Of a stretch of DNA of 64,000 nucleotides, positions 31,066 through 40,617 are shown one piece after another. The notes below the pieces were generated by a model that saw only the letters and a program-made list of their open reading frames with translations, was not told the DNA's origin and made no database searches. Source of the DNA: Marinobacter persicus (lineage in GTDB: Bacteria > Pseudomonadota > Gammaproteobacteria > Pseudomonadales > Oleiphilaceae); the NCBI RefSeq assembly GCF_002934325.1, contig NZ_PTIV01000007.1, positions 1 through 64,000 of the forward strand, in the 5' to 3' direction. How positions within the stretch are numbered: position 1 is the stretch's first letter; every line of letters starts with the position of its first letter. The position numbers and the translations under genes are program-made.

Positions 31066-32319
31066 TTACAGCCGCTCGACGATGCCCTCAACCACCTTAT
31101 CCAGCGCTCCGCGATTGCTGTTCACAACCTCTAGCGCCCGCTGACCGACCGTCCGGCACTCATCCGGCGCAGCCACCAGCCCGGCGATGGCCCGCCCCAG
31201 TTCCGGCGCCCCCTGCACAACCTGAACACCGCCATTGGCCTGTAACCGCTCAAAGATGGTTTCAAAATTGAACACATGGGGACCGGTCAACACGGGCATG
31301 GACCAGGCCGCAGGTTCCAGCGGGTTATGACCACCACGTTCAACCAGTGAGCCACCCACAAACGCAATATCCCCTGCGCCGTAGAGCATCATCAGCTCAC
31401 CCATGGTATCGCCCAGATACACCTGGGCTCCCTCTGCGCTCTGCTCAAGTGACCGGCGCGCCAGCTTAAAGCCGCTATCGGTTACCAGTTGAGCAACGGA
31501 ATCAAAGCGCTCGGGATGCCGGGGCACGATAATCAGCAAGGCTTCGGGATGCTGTTCAAGAACGATTCGGTGGGCTTCCAGTAACCGGGCGTCCTCCCCG
31601 GAATGAGTGCTGCCCGCCACCCAAATCGGGCGCTTACCCAGCGACTGTCGGCAACGTAGGGCCGCCGCGCGGGTTTCTTCGGAAATATCAACGTCGAACT
31701 TCACACTGCCGGTGACTTCCACGCACTCTGGCGCAACACCAATGCGCCGAAACCGCTGCGCGTCTTTCTCGGCCTGGGCGGCAATCCAGGTAATTTTTTT
31801 CATGATTGGCGCCGCCAACCCGCGCACACGCTCGTAGCCCTGGGCAGAGCGCTCCGACAAGCGGGCATTGATCAGGAACACAGGCACCTCGAAGCGATGG
31901 CACTGATCAATCATATTGGGCCAGATTTCGGTTTCCAGTATGACCAGGATGCGCGGATCAACCCTGCGCAGGAAGCGGCGAATGGCACCCGGGGTGTCGT
32001 AAGGCGCGTAAGCGTATGCCACCCTCTCGCCGAACATTTTTTTGGCTTGGGCGAGGCCGGTATCGGTGGTCGCTGTCATCAGGATGGTCGCATCGGGATT
32101 ACTCCGCAGAAGGCGATTTACCATCGGTCCCGCCGCAATGGTTTCCCCGACAGACACCGCATGTACCCAGATAACGGTTCCCTGAAGCCTGGGCACGCAT
32201 CCCAAGCGATGCGACCAGTCCTTGCGTCGAGCTGGCGCCTTCCGGCCACGCCACCAGAGCCGGAATAATATAAACGGCAGGGCCAACCTGATTAATTGGG
32301 AATAAATGAAGAGCAACAC
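31066..32319 (-). CDS. waaA: Kdo transferase WaaA (KdtA)
   Basis: Adds 3-deoxy-D-manno-octulosonic acid to lipid IVA, the first step of LPS core assembly. An N-terminal membrane-binding helix (about 1-21) is followed by the GT30 N-terminal domain with WVHAVSVGETIAAGP, whose Glu is the catalytic base. The C-terminal GT-B domain has WVAGSTHSGE and the family signature GGSLVERGGHNPLEPA. At 417 aa it is full length. Whether it adds one or two Kdo residues cannot be read. It is divergent from an LpxL-type gene. Confidence 0.96.
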   Translation of the reverse strand: MLLFIYSQLIRLALPFILFRLWWRGRKAPARRKDWSHRLGCVPRLQGTVIWVHAVSVGETIAAGPMVNRLLRSNPDATILMTATTDTGLAQAKKMFGERVAYAYAPYDTPGAIRRFLRRVDPRILVILETEIWPNMIDQCHRFEVPVFLINARLSERSAQGYERVRGLAAPIMKKITWIAAQAEKDAQRFRRIGVAPECVEVTGSVKFDVDISEETRAAALRCRQSLGKRPIWVAGSTHSGEDARLLEAHRIVLEQHPEALLIIVPRHPERFDSVAQLVTDSGFKLARRSLEQSAEGAQVYLGDTMGELMMLYGAGDIAFVGGSLVERGGHNPLEPAAWSMPVLTGPHVFNFETIFERLQANGGVQVVQGAPELGRAIAGLVAAPDECRTVGQRALEVVNSNRGALDKVVEGIVERL

Positions 32320-32420
32320 GCGGGACTCCCGGCGAAACGATGCGTTATCATAGTGCGGTTATTCTGTCGCAGGGCATCTTGCCCTCCGACAAACCGTTTG
32401 TCGATCCAGGGTTAACTATT

Positions 32421-33380
32421 TTGAGCAAGAAACATCGCAAACTCCCGAGAAACACGGACTATACAGCCTACCTCCACCCAAGATGGTGGCCAACCTGGTT
32501 GGGCATTGGGACTATGTGGTTTGTCGCGCAGCTACCACTGCGGCTGCAATGGTGGCTGGGCCGGATGGCTGGCCTTCTGACTCTGAAATTTGGCAAATCC
32601 CGTCGCCACATTACCGAAACCAACATCCGGCTGTGCTTCCCGGAGCTTAACGAGCAACAGCGCAACGCCCTCGTTCGCAACTCGTTCATGGCCAACGGGA
32701 TTGGTCTGATGGAAGTGGGTATTGGCTGGTTCAGAGACACAGCGAAGCTCAAGAAGATCACCAACATCCACGGCCTTGATCACTTCAATGAAGCCCTGGA
32801 ACGGGGCAAAGGCATTTTGCTGGTGGGCGCGCACTTCAGCACCCTGGAAATGGGTGGCTCGCTGTCCACCGAGTATATAAAGTCGGACGTCATGCAGCGT
32901 GATCACAACAACCCGCTGATGAACGCCGTGATGACCCGCCGCCGGGAACGCCGCTACGGCAAGGTACTGGGTGCCCGTGACTTGCGCGGGCTTTTGCGCT
33001 GCCTGAAACAGAACCGCGCCGTCTGGTATGCCACCGACCAGGACTACGGCCGCAAGGACATTGTTTTCGCGCCCTTCTTTGGCATTCCGGCGGGCACCAT
33101 TACCGCCACCTCCCGAATTGCCGAACGCAGTGGCTGCGTGGTGATGCCCTTCAGCCACTTCCGCCACGATGACAAGCCCGGCTATGACATCTATTTTCAC
33201 CCACCACTGGAGAACTTCCCCAGTGGTGACGACCTGGAAGATGCCACACGCATCAATGCGTTCATCGAGCAGGAAATTCGCAAAGCGCCCGACCAGTATC
33301 TGTGGATGCATCGGCGATTCAAGACCCGACCGGATCCGGATGATCCTGGGTTTTATAAAAAACGTCAGAAGAAAGGCTAA
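32421..33380 (+). CDS. Lipid A late acyltransferase, LpxL/HtrB family (copy 1)
   Basis: Inner-membrane enzyme adding a secondary acyl chain to Kdo-lipid A. The catalytic HX4E motif is His138...Glu143 in GAHFSTLEMGG. The N-terminal membrane segment lies at about 25-50 (WLGIGTMWFVAQLPLRLQWW). Conserved ATDQDYGRKDIVFAPFFG and YLWMHRRFKTRP follow. I prefer TTG at 32421 (LSKKHRKLPRN), which gives 319 aa. The open frame extends 27 codons further upstream to 32340, almost to waaA. Next to waaA it is well placed for LPS assembly. LpxL, LpxM or LpxP cannot be distinguished. Confidence 0.88.
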   Translation: MSKKHRKLPRNTDYTAYLHPRWWPTWLGIGTMWFVAQLPLRLQWWLGRMAGLLTLKFGKSRRHITETNIRLCFPELNEQQRNALVRNSFMANGIGLMEVGIGWFRDTAKLKKITNIHGLDHFNEALERGKGILLVGAHFSTLEMGGSLSTEYIKSDVMQRDHNNPLMNAVMTRRRERRYGKVLGARDLRGLLRCLKQNRAVWYATDQDYGRKDIVFAPFFGIPAGTITATSRIAERSGCVVMPFSHFRHDDKPGYDIYFHPPLENFPSGDDLEDATRINAFIEQEIRKAPDQYLWMHRRFKTRPDPDDPGFYKKRQKKG

Positions 33381-33465
33381 CGTCAAGCTTCCATGACAAG
33401 CTAAAAAAATATGCGGGAAAAGCACAACGCCCGCCGCAAACAACGACTTAAGACCAGAGCAGAGA

Positions 33466-34524
33466 ATGCGAATACTAAATATAGTACTTGGTGACGCTGT
33501 CGGCGGACGCTGGAAAGTAGTGCTGGACTACGCTCGGGTTCTTACAGAGCGCGGCCACACCACCACAACAGTCATCCACAAACGGGAACGAAGACGGGCA
33601 GAAAGCGGGCCGGCAATAGCCGGAGATCTGACCTATATCAATAATCATGGGCATTTCGATCCTATCGCAACAATCAAGGCAATGAGCCTGCTCCAACGAA
33701 CAAAGGCCGACGTGGTTATCGCTCATTGTTCACGCTCGATAGCACTGATGAAACGAGCCGCTCGCGGTCGTGTGCCCGTCGTCTGCGTCATGCACAGCCT
33801 CAATCCCAAGCGCTGCGTAGACGCTGACGCTTTCATCAACATCACTCGCTGCATCGAAGAACGACTAAAGGCCGAGGGCGCTGAAGGCAAGCCGCATTTT
33901 CTGGTGCCCAATATGCTCCCCGACAGCCAGGAAGTCCTGCCACCCGAAAGGCCTTACCAGCAGCCGGTCCATCTGGGTGCCATCGGTCGCTTCGTGCAAT
34001 ACAAGGGCTTCGATCTATTCCTCGCCGCCCTTGGACTGCTTAAGGACAAACGGGTTCCGTTTACTGCTACCTTAGCGGGTGACGGAGCCGAGCGGGAGCT
34101 ACTGGAGAACCAAATCAAGCAACTGGGGCTCCGCGACCGAGTATCGATGCCCGGCTGGCTGCCCAACAGCGCGACTCTTTTTGAACGAATTGACATTCTC
34201 TGTGTACCATCCCGCCATGAACCGTTCGGCCTGATAATTCTGGAAGCGTTCAACTACGGCATTCCGTTGGTAGTAACGTCAGCCGAGGGGCCTTCGGAAA
34301 TATGTCGTGATGGGGAGGAGGCTCTAGTCTGCCCCGTAGACGACCCGAAGGCTCTGGCGGTCGCCATGGAGCGCCTCATCGCGGATAGCGCCCAGGCATC
34401 ACATTTGCGCCGCCAAGGCTTTCAGACACTTAAGCAGCGCTATGTGCCCGAAGTGGTCGGAGAACGGCTAGAACTGGCGCTAGAGACCGTCGTGGCAAAT
34501 CAACCCCAAAGGCCGGGAATGTAA
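33466..34524 (+). CDS. Glycosyltransferase family 4
   Basis: Retaining GT-B glycosyltransferase, 352 aa. The N-terminal acceptor domain starts MRILNIVLGDAVGGRWKVV. The C-terminal donor domain has LGAIGRFVQYKGFDLFLAAL and the EX7E motif in EPFGLIILEAFNYG (catalytic and ribose-binding acids). It is cytoplasmic, probably membrane-associated, and likely adds a sugar in LPS core or O-chain assembly. It follows the LpxL gene by 85 bases on the same strand and is convergent with the FkbM gene. Donor and acceptor are unknown. Confidence 0.85.
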   Translation: MRILNIVLGDAVGGRWKVVLDYARVLTERGHTTTTVIHKRERRRAESGPAIAGDLTYINNHGHFDPIATIKAMSLLQRTKADVVIAHCSRSIALMKRAARGRVPVVCVMHSLNPKRCVDADAFINITRCIEERLKAEGAEGKPHFLVPNMLPDSQEVLPPERPYQQPVHLGAIGRFVQYKGFDLFLAALGLLKDKRVPFTATLAGDGAERELLENQIKQLGLRDRVSMPGWLPNSATLFERIDILCVPSRHEPFGLIILEAFNYGIPLVVTSAEGPSEICRDGEEALVCPVDDPKALAVAMERLIADSAQASHLRRQGFQTLKQRYVPEVVGERLELALETVVANQPQRPGM

Positions 34525-34569
34525 TCCGGGCAGCGGTTTTGATTTTACCTTGCACGGCGGGAAACCTAG

Positions 34570-35322
34570 TCACCCTTTGTCAAGCAGAGAACCAAGCAGG
34601 TCATTAGGCTTGAAAGCAATGGCGTCATAGTCTTCCGGCAGCACCTGATAGCCTTGGGAGTTGAGAAAACCAACCAGTGAGACAAAATCCTTCTCGCTCA
34701 TCAAACCGTCACGCAGGCCATGCTCAAAGTGAATCAGGCGAGGACGAAGCCTGTCGAAGTCCAGTCCACGGATGATCGTGGCATCATAGCCTTCGGTATC
34801 AATCTGCAACAGGTCTAGACGGGAAAGCTGCTGCTCCTCGTAGATCTCGACCACAGTTTTGCACGGCACTTCCGTACTTCTAATCTTGTCCTCGGGCACT
34901 CCATTCCTGACCAAGTGCGAACGATCAAATGAAGCTATGCCAAGAACCCATTTGGGTAGCTCCTTCACCGAGCGCTCGTCCACGTAATACAGATTCGCTG
35001 TGCGCTGCACATTGTGAATGGCGACATTCAGTGGCTCAATAGATGGGTATTTTGCATAGTTCTGTTGCAGCAACTCGAAAAAACGAGGCACTGGTTCGAT
35101 CACCGCGCCTTGCGCTTTAACTCGTTTATTGGTCACCACTGATCGCAACGGGTCATAATTCACCCCATCGTTGGCACCGATTTGGATAAACTGAAGCTCT
35201 CTGTCGTTAATTTCGATGAATCGCCATAACAGTATCTCAAACAGATCCGGCTTGAGGGTTCGCTCCACTCGATACCCCCAATGCAACAACTGCCTGTTCA
35301 ACCAGTCTCTCGCTAAACTCAT
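34570..35322 (-). CDS. FkbM-family methyltransferase
   Basis: SAM-dependent O-methyltransferase, 250 aa, likely modifying a sugar of the surface polysaccharide. The SAM-binding motif is FIQIGANDGV near residue 43. LQIDTEGYDATIIRGLDF and IHFEHGLRD are typical FkbM motifs. The start at ATG 35322 (MSLARDWLNRQ) is chosen because the open frame continues upstream only through the preceding glycosyltransferase in another frame. It is the last gene of the minus-strand polysaccharide cluster. In O-antigen loci such enzymes may cap chains, but the target here is unknown. Confidence 0.85.
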   Translation of the reverse strand: MSLARDWLNRQLLHWGYRVERTLKPDLFEILLWRFIEINDRELQFIQIGANDGVNYDPLRSVVTNKRVKAQGAVIEPVPRFFELLQQNYAKYPSIEPLNVAIHNVQRTANLYYVDERSVKELPKWVLGIASFDRSHLVRNGVPEDKIRSTEVPCKTVVEIYEEQQLSRLDLLQIDTEGYDATIIRGLDFDRLRPRLIHFEHGLRDGLMSEKDFVSLVGFLNSQGYQVLPEDYDAIAFKPNDLLGSLLDKG

Positions 35323-35347
35323 AATAGTAGTCGTCTCTAGTTTTGGT

Positions 35348-36370
35348 TTATAGCCGGAAGTAAGAGCTGAGCCAAAGATAGTCCTCGCTGAAGGTACCCT
35401 CCACTCCCTCGAGCATATATCGACAAATGCGGTCCACGTTAAAGGTGTTGTGTGCTTTCTGCCACCCCCGTCGACCGATAACGGCCGCTTCAGCAGGATG
35501 TTCTGCCAGGTAATGAATCTTGTCGACCAGCTCAGCCTCGCTGTCGAAATAAACGACTTCGTCCTCGCCGTAGAGTTCTTCAAACCCCGGGATACGCTGG
35601 GAAAGGGTGCAGAGGCCGTTGCCAGTGAGCTGGGCAATGCGATCCGAACTGTACCAGTAGAGATCATGATGCTTGGACAAATTCAGCCCACACAAGGAGC
35701 GCTGTAGAAGATCAAGATACTCCTGGCCATAAACCGGTGGCTGGTCGAGAGAGCCACGAATCGCCATCCGCACCTTAGGCAATTTGTCGACCAACTGCTC
35801 CAGCAACTGACGCCGGGCTGGCGCTTTTCGGTCCGCACCGCAATAGACCAAATCGTAATCCCAGCTTTCGCGCTCCCAGACACAACCGCTTTCTAGGGCG
35901 GGATGTACCGGATTGGGCAGATAACCGATCACCGGCACTCCGAGCTCACGCCCCAGCGTTCGGAGAGGTTCCCCTCCGGTGGTGACATAAAGTGCATCAA
36001 TTGCGGAAGCCATAGAACGGAGATGCCCGATACGACGATCTTCTACATAATCTACGAACCAGCCAATCACCTGCATGGAGGGTCGAACAGCTCGCAGGTC
36101 ATCCAGCAACTCCCGTGGCAGGTTGACGTGGCCGAGCAACAAAACGTCCGGTTGAAATGCCTGGACGATGCTGCGCAGTTGCTCAGCGACTTTTCGATGA
36201 CCGAGCTTGCTGGACCGAAAAACATTAGAGGCCCTCAGCATGTCCTTGTAACTGTAGTCGTAAACACAGTGACCGAGCCGATCAAAGCCGCTGGAAAACT
36301 TGCGATCGCACATATAAAAGTGCCCGGCATCGCTAAAAATATGATGATTGGCCAGATGAAGGATACGCAT
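35348..36370 (-). CDS. Glycosyltransferase, GT-B fold, CgeB-like
   Basis: About 340 aa, resembling the glycosyltransferase family 1/CgeB-type proteins of polysaccharide loci. It starts MRILHLANHHIFSDAGHF. The donor domain holds LVYCGADRKAPARRQLLEQL and SSDRIAQLTGNGLCTLSQ, and the C-terminal EVVYFDSEAELVDKI and GRRGWQKAHNTFN are typical of the last domain. ATG at 36370 is preferred; one 10 codons earlier overlaps the O-antigen ligase gene. It lies 25 bases upstream of the FkbM gene. Donor sugar is unknown. Confidence 0.78.
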   Translation of the reverse strand: MRILHLANHHIFSDAGHFYMCDRKFSSGFDRLGHCVYDYSYKDMLRASNVFRSSKLGHRKVAEQLRSIVQAFQPDVLLLGHVNLPRELLDDLRAVRPSMQVIGWFVDYVEDRRIGHLRSMASAIDALYVTTGGEPLRTLGRELGVPVIGYLPNPVHPALESGCVWERESWDYDLVYCGADRKAPARRQLLEQLVDKLPKVRMAIRGSLDQPPVYGQEYLDLLQRSLCGLNLSKHHDLYWYSSDRIAQLTGNGLCTLSQRIPGFEELYGEDEVVYFDSEAELVDKIHYLAEHPAEAAVIGRRGWQKAHNTFNVDRICRYMLEGVEGTFSEDYLWLSSYFRL

Positions 36371-36374
36371 GGGG

Positions 36375-37604
36375 TCAGCCTTGTTCTCGTTCTGCGGCAC
36401 CGGAATCCCGATCTAATTCTGGCCGAGCAGGTAAAGCCACACTCCAGCCCAAAAGAAAGCCAAAAGGCAGCCAGAAAATAACCCACATTGGCCTAGGACT
36501 TGAGATTAGACGGTATGTATCGGTAAAGCATAACGCCAGCGTCACAAGTAGAATTGCTACTCCCAGACCCCTCCATGGCGACACGAGGCCGTACCAAACT
36601 CTCTTAAGAACGTGCAGAACAAAGCCGGAAAACAGCAGCACCCCTGGAATACCCACAAATAACCACATTGAAATCAGAATATTATGAGGGTGAGCTATAG
36701 TTATTCCTGTTACGCCACGTGCGGCCTGACCGGCTTCGGAGGCGGGGAACGGAGTGGCGATTCCAACTCCCGTCAACCAGAAGCCACGCCATTGCCCAAT
36801 AATTGCGGTCCAGATTTCCAGGCGGTAGCTGTCACCGCGGTCAATCATTGATGCCAGGAGTTGCGTCTCGGTCACCGCTGCGGCCCCGGCCGCCAACAGG
36901 GCCAGCAGGGCGATGCCCCAGTATCGCGTGACTCGCCTTTTCAGCAGGAGCAATACGATCAAACATGAAATGAAACCGAAAAGTGCGAGCAATGGCCCCC
37001 GACTCTGGCTGAGGAAGACAAATGCCATAACGGCGATGCCAGCGCTCATAAGCAGCCAAAGCCAACGGTTCGCGTGCATCTTCGTGTCGAGGGTGCCGAG
37101 GGCCCATAGCGAAACCAGGACACTGGAGCCCATGACAGGATGGCCCAGCAACCCGATACCCTCCAGGCGCCGAGGATAATTCCCTTGGTAAATATAGAGG
37201 CCAAGGCTGGCAATGGCCGCCGCTAACACAATTAAGTGAAGATACCTGCCAAAAGCCAGGTTTTCCCTGCGAACCTGGTATCCGCACCAGGCCACCGCTG
37301 CAAAGAAAATCACGGTCTCCAGAAACCAGCGGAAATAGCGGCCAGCCGACTCACTCACATGCGAACTCCAGGTCACGCTCATAAAAAGAAACAGTAACAG
37401 TGCAACACCCGGAATCAGACTACGGAGCAAAGGCTGCGCGTGCCCACGGTTATACCAATACAAATAAAGCGTTAGAGGCAGAATGCCGGCAAAGTAAACA
37501 AAGCGAAACAGATCATCGCTAGGCTGGAGAACAGCCATTCCCAGAAAAAACCATAAAATCCAAGGCAGCCCGCCCTCCAGTCGCTTAACGGTTACTGCCG
37601 CCAT
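36375..37604 (-). CDS. O-antigen ligase family membrane protein
   Basis: Polytopic inner-membrane protein, 409 aa, with about ten hydrophobic segments and a large periplasmic loop before the last ones. The GGDSYR-like region RGDSYRLEIWTAIIG and the HPHNILISMWLFVGIPG segment match the Wzy_C/O-antigen ligase family, in which the loop His and Arg are essential. It could be WaaL, joining O-chain to core, or Wzy, the polymerase. Sequence alone does not decide. No other ligase or polymerase candidate is in the window. The end of the GT32 gene overlaps its start by 20 bases. Confidence 0.82.
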   Translation of the reverse strand: MAAVTVKRLEGGLPWILWFFLGMAVLQPSDDLFRFVYFAGILPLTLYLYWYNRGHAQPLLRSLIPGVALLLFLFMSVTWSSHVSESAGRYFRWFLETVIFFAAVAWCGYQVRRENLAFGRYLHLIVLAAAIASLGLYIYQGNYPRRLEGIGLLGHPVMGSSVLVSLWALGTLDTKMHANRWLWLLMSAGIAVMAFVFLSQSRGPLLALFGFISCLIVLLLLKRRVTRYWGIALLALLAAGAAAVTETQLLASMIDRGDSYRLEIWTAIIGQWRGFWLTGVGIATPFPASEAGQAARGVTGITIAHPHNILISMWLFVGIPGVLLFSGFVLHVLKRVWYGLVSPWRGLGVAILLVTLALCFTDTYRLISSPRPMWVIFWLPFGFLLGWSVALPARPELDRDSGAAEREQG

Positions 37605-38328
37605 TGATCAGGTCCCCCATTGCGTAACCTCGGATTTCTGTAGCAGAAAGCTTTAATAGTTCCTGATAACCGGACGTGCCAGTACTGGCAAACAACTGGT
37701 GACATATGACCGGCCCATCACCTTCGTAGCGCACTCCGGAGTAGTGTTTGGGCATAAAGAACTGACTTGGCAGTACCGTAAGGGCGGTATAGTTCATGCT
37801 GCGGTACGCCTCACTCAGGGCAAGAGGCCCCGTAGTGCGCCAGGACGCCAAACGTTTATGCTTCAATTTGTACCAAACATATCGTGTTGCCAGATTTTCA
37901 GCCTTAACGAAGGTATCCACAAGCCTTGCAACAAGCCGGTCGCCAGGATGTGCAGCGAAAAAACCATTTGCAATCAGCCCGGGCTTAACATGCTCATTCT
38001 CCCAACTGGCAAAGGCTGTGCAGTCGAACATCCAGTCCGGGATTCGTGACAGGCAAACGCTATCTGCGTCCAACACCATGCCGCCTTCATCCATCAGTAT
38101 TTCCCAACGCATGAGATCCGCCACGCCACACAACTGCCCGGTAGCGGCAATTGCATCCATATGATGACGAGTACGCCAAGGACGCTCCTTCCAGTCGGCA
38201 TTACCCCACAAGCGGATTTCGAAATCGGGATGCAGTTCCCGCCAACTGTCAATGCAATTATGCGGGCATAAAGCGTCGTCACCCACCCATACAAAGTGTA
38301 ACTTTTGGGGAATTCGGCGATTAACCAA
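37585..38328 (-). CDS. Glycosyltransferase family 32 protein
   Basis: Retaining GT-A glycosyltransferase of the Gly_transf_sug (DXD) type, 247 aa. N-terminal IPQKLHFVWVGD is the family start. The DXD motif DADSV is near residue 93, after GVADLMRWEILMDEGGMVLD. Family members add hexoses (alpha-mannose, glucose or galactose) to capsules and O-antigens. The mannose link is attractive because manC is in the locus, but this is inference. It begins a second block of the minus-strand cluster after a 241-base gap. Confidence 0.85.
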   Translation of the reverse strand: MVNRRIPQKLHFVWVGDDALCPHNCIDSWRELHPDFEIRLWGNADWKERPWRTRHHMDAIAATGQLCGVADLMRWEILMDEGGMVLDADSVCLSRIPDWMFDCTAFASWENEHVKPGLIANGFFAAHPGDRLVARLVDTFVKAENLATRYVWYKLKHKRLASWRTTGPLALSEAYRSMNYTALTVLPSQFFMPKHYSGVRYEGDGPVICHQLFASTGTSGYQELLKLSATEIRGYAMGDLINGGSNR

Positions 38329-38569
38329 AACTAAGAGTCTCCTTGGACCATACTGATAAACGAGTGAAGTGGCCCCATTCCGATGGAAAACCTGATGGCA
38401 CCCTGAGCCATGCCCCGACCCTTGCTATATAAACCCGAAGGCCCAACCGCGGCTAGGTAGAGAGCCTGAACGCGGGAGTCTAGCAAGAAAGCCTAGGGCG
38501 ATGAAGTGAATCATTGCAGCTAGGTGACGGAGGAAATATCAGTTCCATACCGTATGGCGTAGGAGGCAC
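38329..38569. other. 241-bp gap inside the polysaccharide cluster
   Basis: The only sizeable gap in the minus-strand run of sugar genes. The minus strand must hold the promoter or leader for the GT32-to-FkbM block. No convincing -35/-10 pair, hairpin terminator or ORF was recognised. Base composition differs little from neighbours. It may be a promoter or the scar of a lost gene. Confidence 0.3.
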
Positions 38570-39589
38570 TCAGAATCCCAACCTCCTGGCAAGCTGGTCA
38601 ACTACAGCCTCACGCGCCTGTGTAACCGATGAAGAACCGGCAGGGGACGGAACCGATGGCTTGCCAAGCTTTATCACGTGACACAGCCCATTATGATCAT
38701 AGCGCTGCAAGGCTTGATGGTAGCGCTGCTCTGGTTGTGCGGTCTCCGGCTGCACCACCATGGTAGGCTTGGCACTGGCGATCGCCTCAGAAATCATCGA
38801 CATGCTATCTGCCGTAACAAACAGCACGTCAGAAGCGCCTATATACGCAGCCATGACCTTGCGAGGGGATGCCGACCACCATACGCTGTCCGCCAGGATC
38901 TCGGCAGGAATGGACTGGCGAAGCTCATGCTCCAATTCTGAACCAGTCCGCCGCGAAGTCGTCAGAAGCCAACGTTTACCGGTGCGCTGATGCTCTTGCA
39001 TCATTAACTCCGCTATCTGTTGCACCGATTGGCCATCATACCGATAACCCGCACCATCACCCCCAATGGCCAGCATATTCAGCTTTTCATCAGGCGCGAG
39101 ACCCAGTGACCGCCGAAGCTCTTCTCCTTTATGCTCCAAATCTTGAGGTTCGATCATGGTCGGCGGCACCATCATGACGATATTGCGCGGTTCGCCCGTC
39201 GGCTCCAGAGTCAGGTGGGCAGTAAAATCGTTCGAACGCAGTCGCCGTTTGGACCCCAGAAAGATATTTGGAATCTCCCAGTGTTGAGCCAAAGCGACAT
39301 TTAAAAACGAGGTAGAGCCACCAGCAGAAACAATCAGATCGGTGGCATGGAGATTATCCGGGACTCCACGATAAAACTTCATCACGAGGGGTGCCAAACG
39401 CCGGAACCGTGCCATGTAAGGCAGAATAAGCCTTGCGAGTGGTTTATATCTCAATCCAATTTTGACTTCGCTAGCTTCAACCGAGTACCGATCCTCCAAC
39501 CATTTAACGAGCCCACGGGACTGGCTAAGATGACCGGGCAGGCCATCGCTCAGCAACAATATCCTCATCTTTTTCGGGGAATGGCTCAT
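38570..39589 (-). CDS. ELM1-family putative glycosyltransferase (copy A)
   Basis: 339 aa, related to the mitochondrial-fission ELM1 / GtrOC1-like family, which has a GT-B-like fold and is poorly characterised in bacteria. Key segments are SDGLPGHLSQSRGLVKWL at the N-terminus, a VSAGGST loop, [15 protein letters not shown], and VTADSMSMISEAIAS. They correspond to the donor-binding half of nucleotide-sugar transferases such as MurG. It overlaps the upstream GT4 gene by four bases (ATGA). A second, shorter copy is 4.2 kb upstream (43825-44721). The biochemical role is unproven. Confidence 0.75.
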   Translation of the reverse strand: MSHSPKKMRILLLSDGLPGHLSQSRGLVKWLEDRYSVEASEVKIGLRYKPLARLILPYMARFRRLAPLVMKFYRGVPDNLHATDLIVSAGGSTSFLNVALAQHWEIPNIFLGSKRRLRSNDFTAHLTLEPTGEPRNIVMMVPPTMIEPQDLEHKGEELRRSLGLAPDEKLNMLAIGGDGAGYRYDGQSVQQIAELMMQEHQRTGKRWLLTTSRRTGSELEHELRQSIPAEILADSVWWSASPRKVMAAYIGASDVLFVTADSMSMISEAIASAKPTMVVQPETAQPEQRYHQALQRYDHNGLCHVIKLGKPSVPSPAGSSSVTQAREAVVDQLARRLGF

Positions 39590-40614
39590 TGCCCCACCTG
39601 CTGGTATCGCTCCTGATATATGGAAGCCGTTTGGGCAGCCATATGGTCTATAGTGAACGTGCTACGCGCCCAATCAAACAATGATTGTTGATCAATCAGA
39701 GCCGTCTCAACGTTACCCAAAACTCGACTTAATGCCTCATTGAGAGCCTGCGGGTTATCGACGGGAACCAAATAAGACTCCGGTAAAATCTCCTGCGCCA
39801 CCGGAACTCGTGTCGATAATACCGGTAAACCGCAAGACAATGCCTCAGCCACCGTATAGTTAAAGCCTTCACGACGAGAAGATACCAAAAGGAGGTCTGC
39901 GCCCGTCATCAGCCCCCTTGCGTCGGGCCGATAGCCAGACAGAACCACTTTCTGCTCAAGGTCTAGATCAGCTATTAAAGCGGCCAGCGGTTCTCGTTCC
40001 GGCCCATCTCCTACTATAAGCAACTGGCCTTTGTCGGCTGGCCAGGCACGAATAAGCTCCTGGAACCCCTTCGCGGGCACCAACCGAGCCACGGCTATCG
40101 CTATAGGCCACGCTGGATCAAATTGAAATTCAGCTGCCAATCCAGCTCTACTATATCTGGTACCTTTATAGGGCGGGATGCCGTTGTAAACCAGACAAAT
40201 ATCCGGATGTACAAGCCCTTCACTCACGCCTTGACTGACGCCAATCACGGTCTGCATCCGAGAATACATTCCAAGACTTTTTTTCCGATTATGTAGGGTC
40301 CCTATCCGGTAACCAGGAACAAACGCACGAATCCGACCCAACATGTCAACTGCCTTGTTCGCTTGGGCATGCACGATATCAGGCGCTTCCCTGCGGATCA
40401 GCATTGCCAAGCGCATTAGCAGCCAGGGATTACGGCGACCGCCACTCAAGTCCAGCGCCAAAAATCGGACCTCCGGTCGGAAGCGTTCCCGATATTTTTC
40501 ATGGGCAATGACCACTACTTCATCAACGTGGTCAACCAAGCCATTGCTAAGCTCAACGACATGATTTTCCAGACCGCCTTCTTCATCTCCGGCCATGATC
40601 TGACAAACCTTCAT
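39586..40614 (-). CDS. Glycosyltransferase family 4
   Basis: GT-B enzyme, 342 aa. It starts MKVCQIMAGDEEGGLENHVVEL. The donor domain shows IAVARLVPAKGFQELIRAW, GDGPEREPL and the EX7E-like region REGFNYTVAEALSCGLPVL. It is probably cytoplasmic and builds the lipid-linked glycan. The gene lies 3 bases after the deacetylase gene and is coupled to ELM1 copy A by an ATGA overlap, so these three are translated together. Specificity is unknown. Confidence 0.85.
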   Translation of the reverse strand: MKVCQIMAGDEEGGLENHVVELSNGLVDHVDEVVVIAHEKYRERFRPEVRFLALDLSGGRRNPWLLMRLAMLIRREAPDIVHAQANKAVDMLGRIRAFVPGYRIGTLHNRKKSLGMYSRMQTVIGVSQGVSEGLVHPDICLVYNGIPPYKGTRYSRAGLAAEFQFDPAWPIAIAVARLVPAKGFQELIRAWPADKGQLLIVGDGPEREPLAALIADLDLEQKVVLSGYRPDARGLMTGADLLLVSSRREGFNYTVAEALSCGLPVLSTRVPVAQEILPESYLVPVDNPQALNEALSRVLGNVETALIDQQSLFDWARSTFTIDHMAAQTASIYQERYQQVGQ

Positions 40615-40617
40615 TCT

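Noticed and set aside
34570..35667. Longer start for the FkbM methyltransferase
   Set aside because: The extra 115 codons overlap the upstream glycosyltransferase in another frame and look non-coding.
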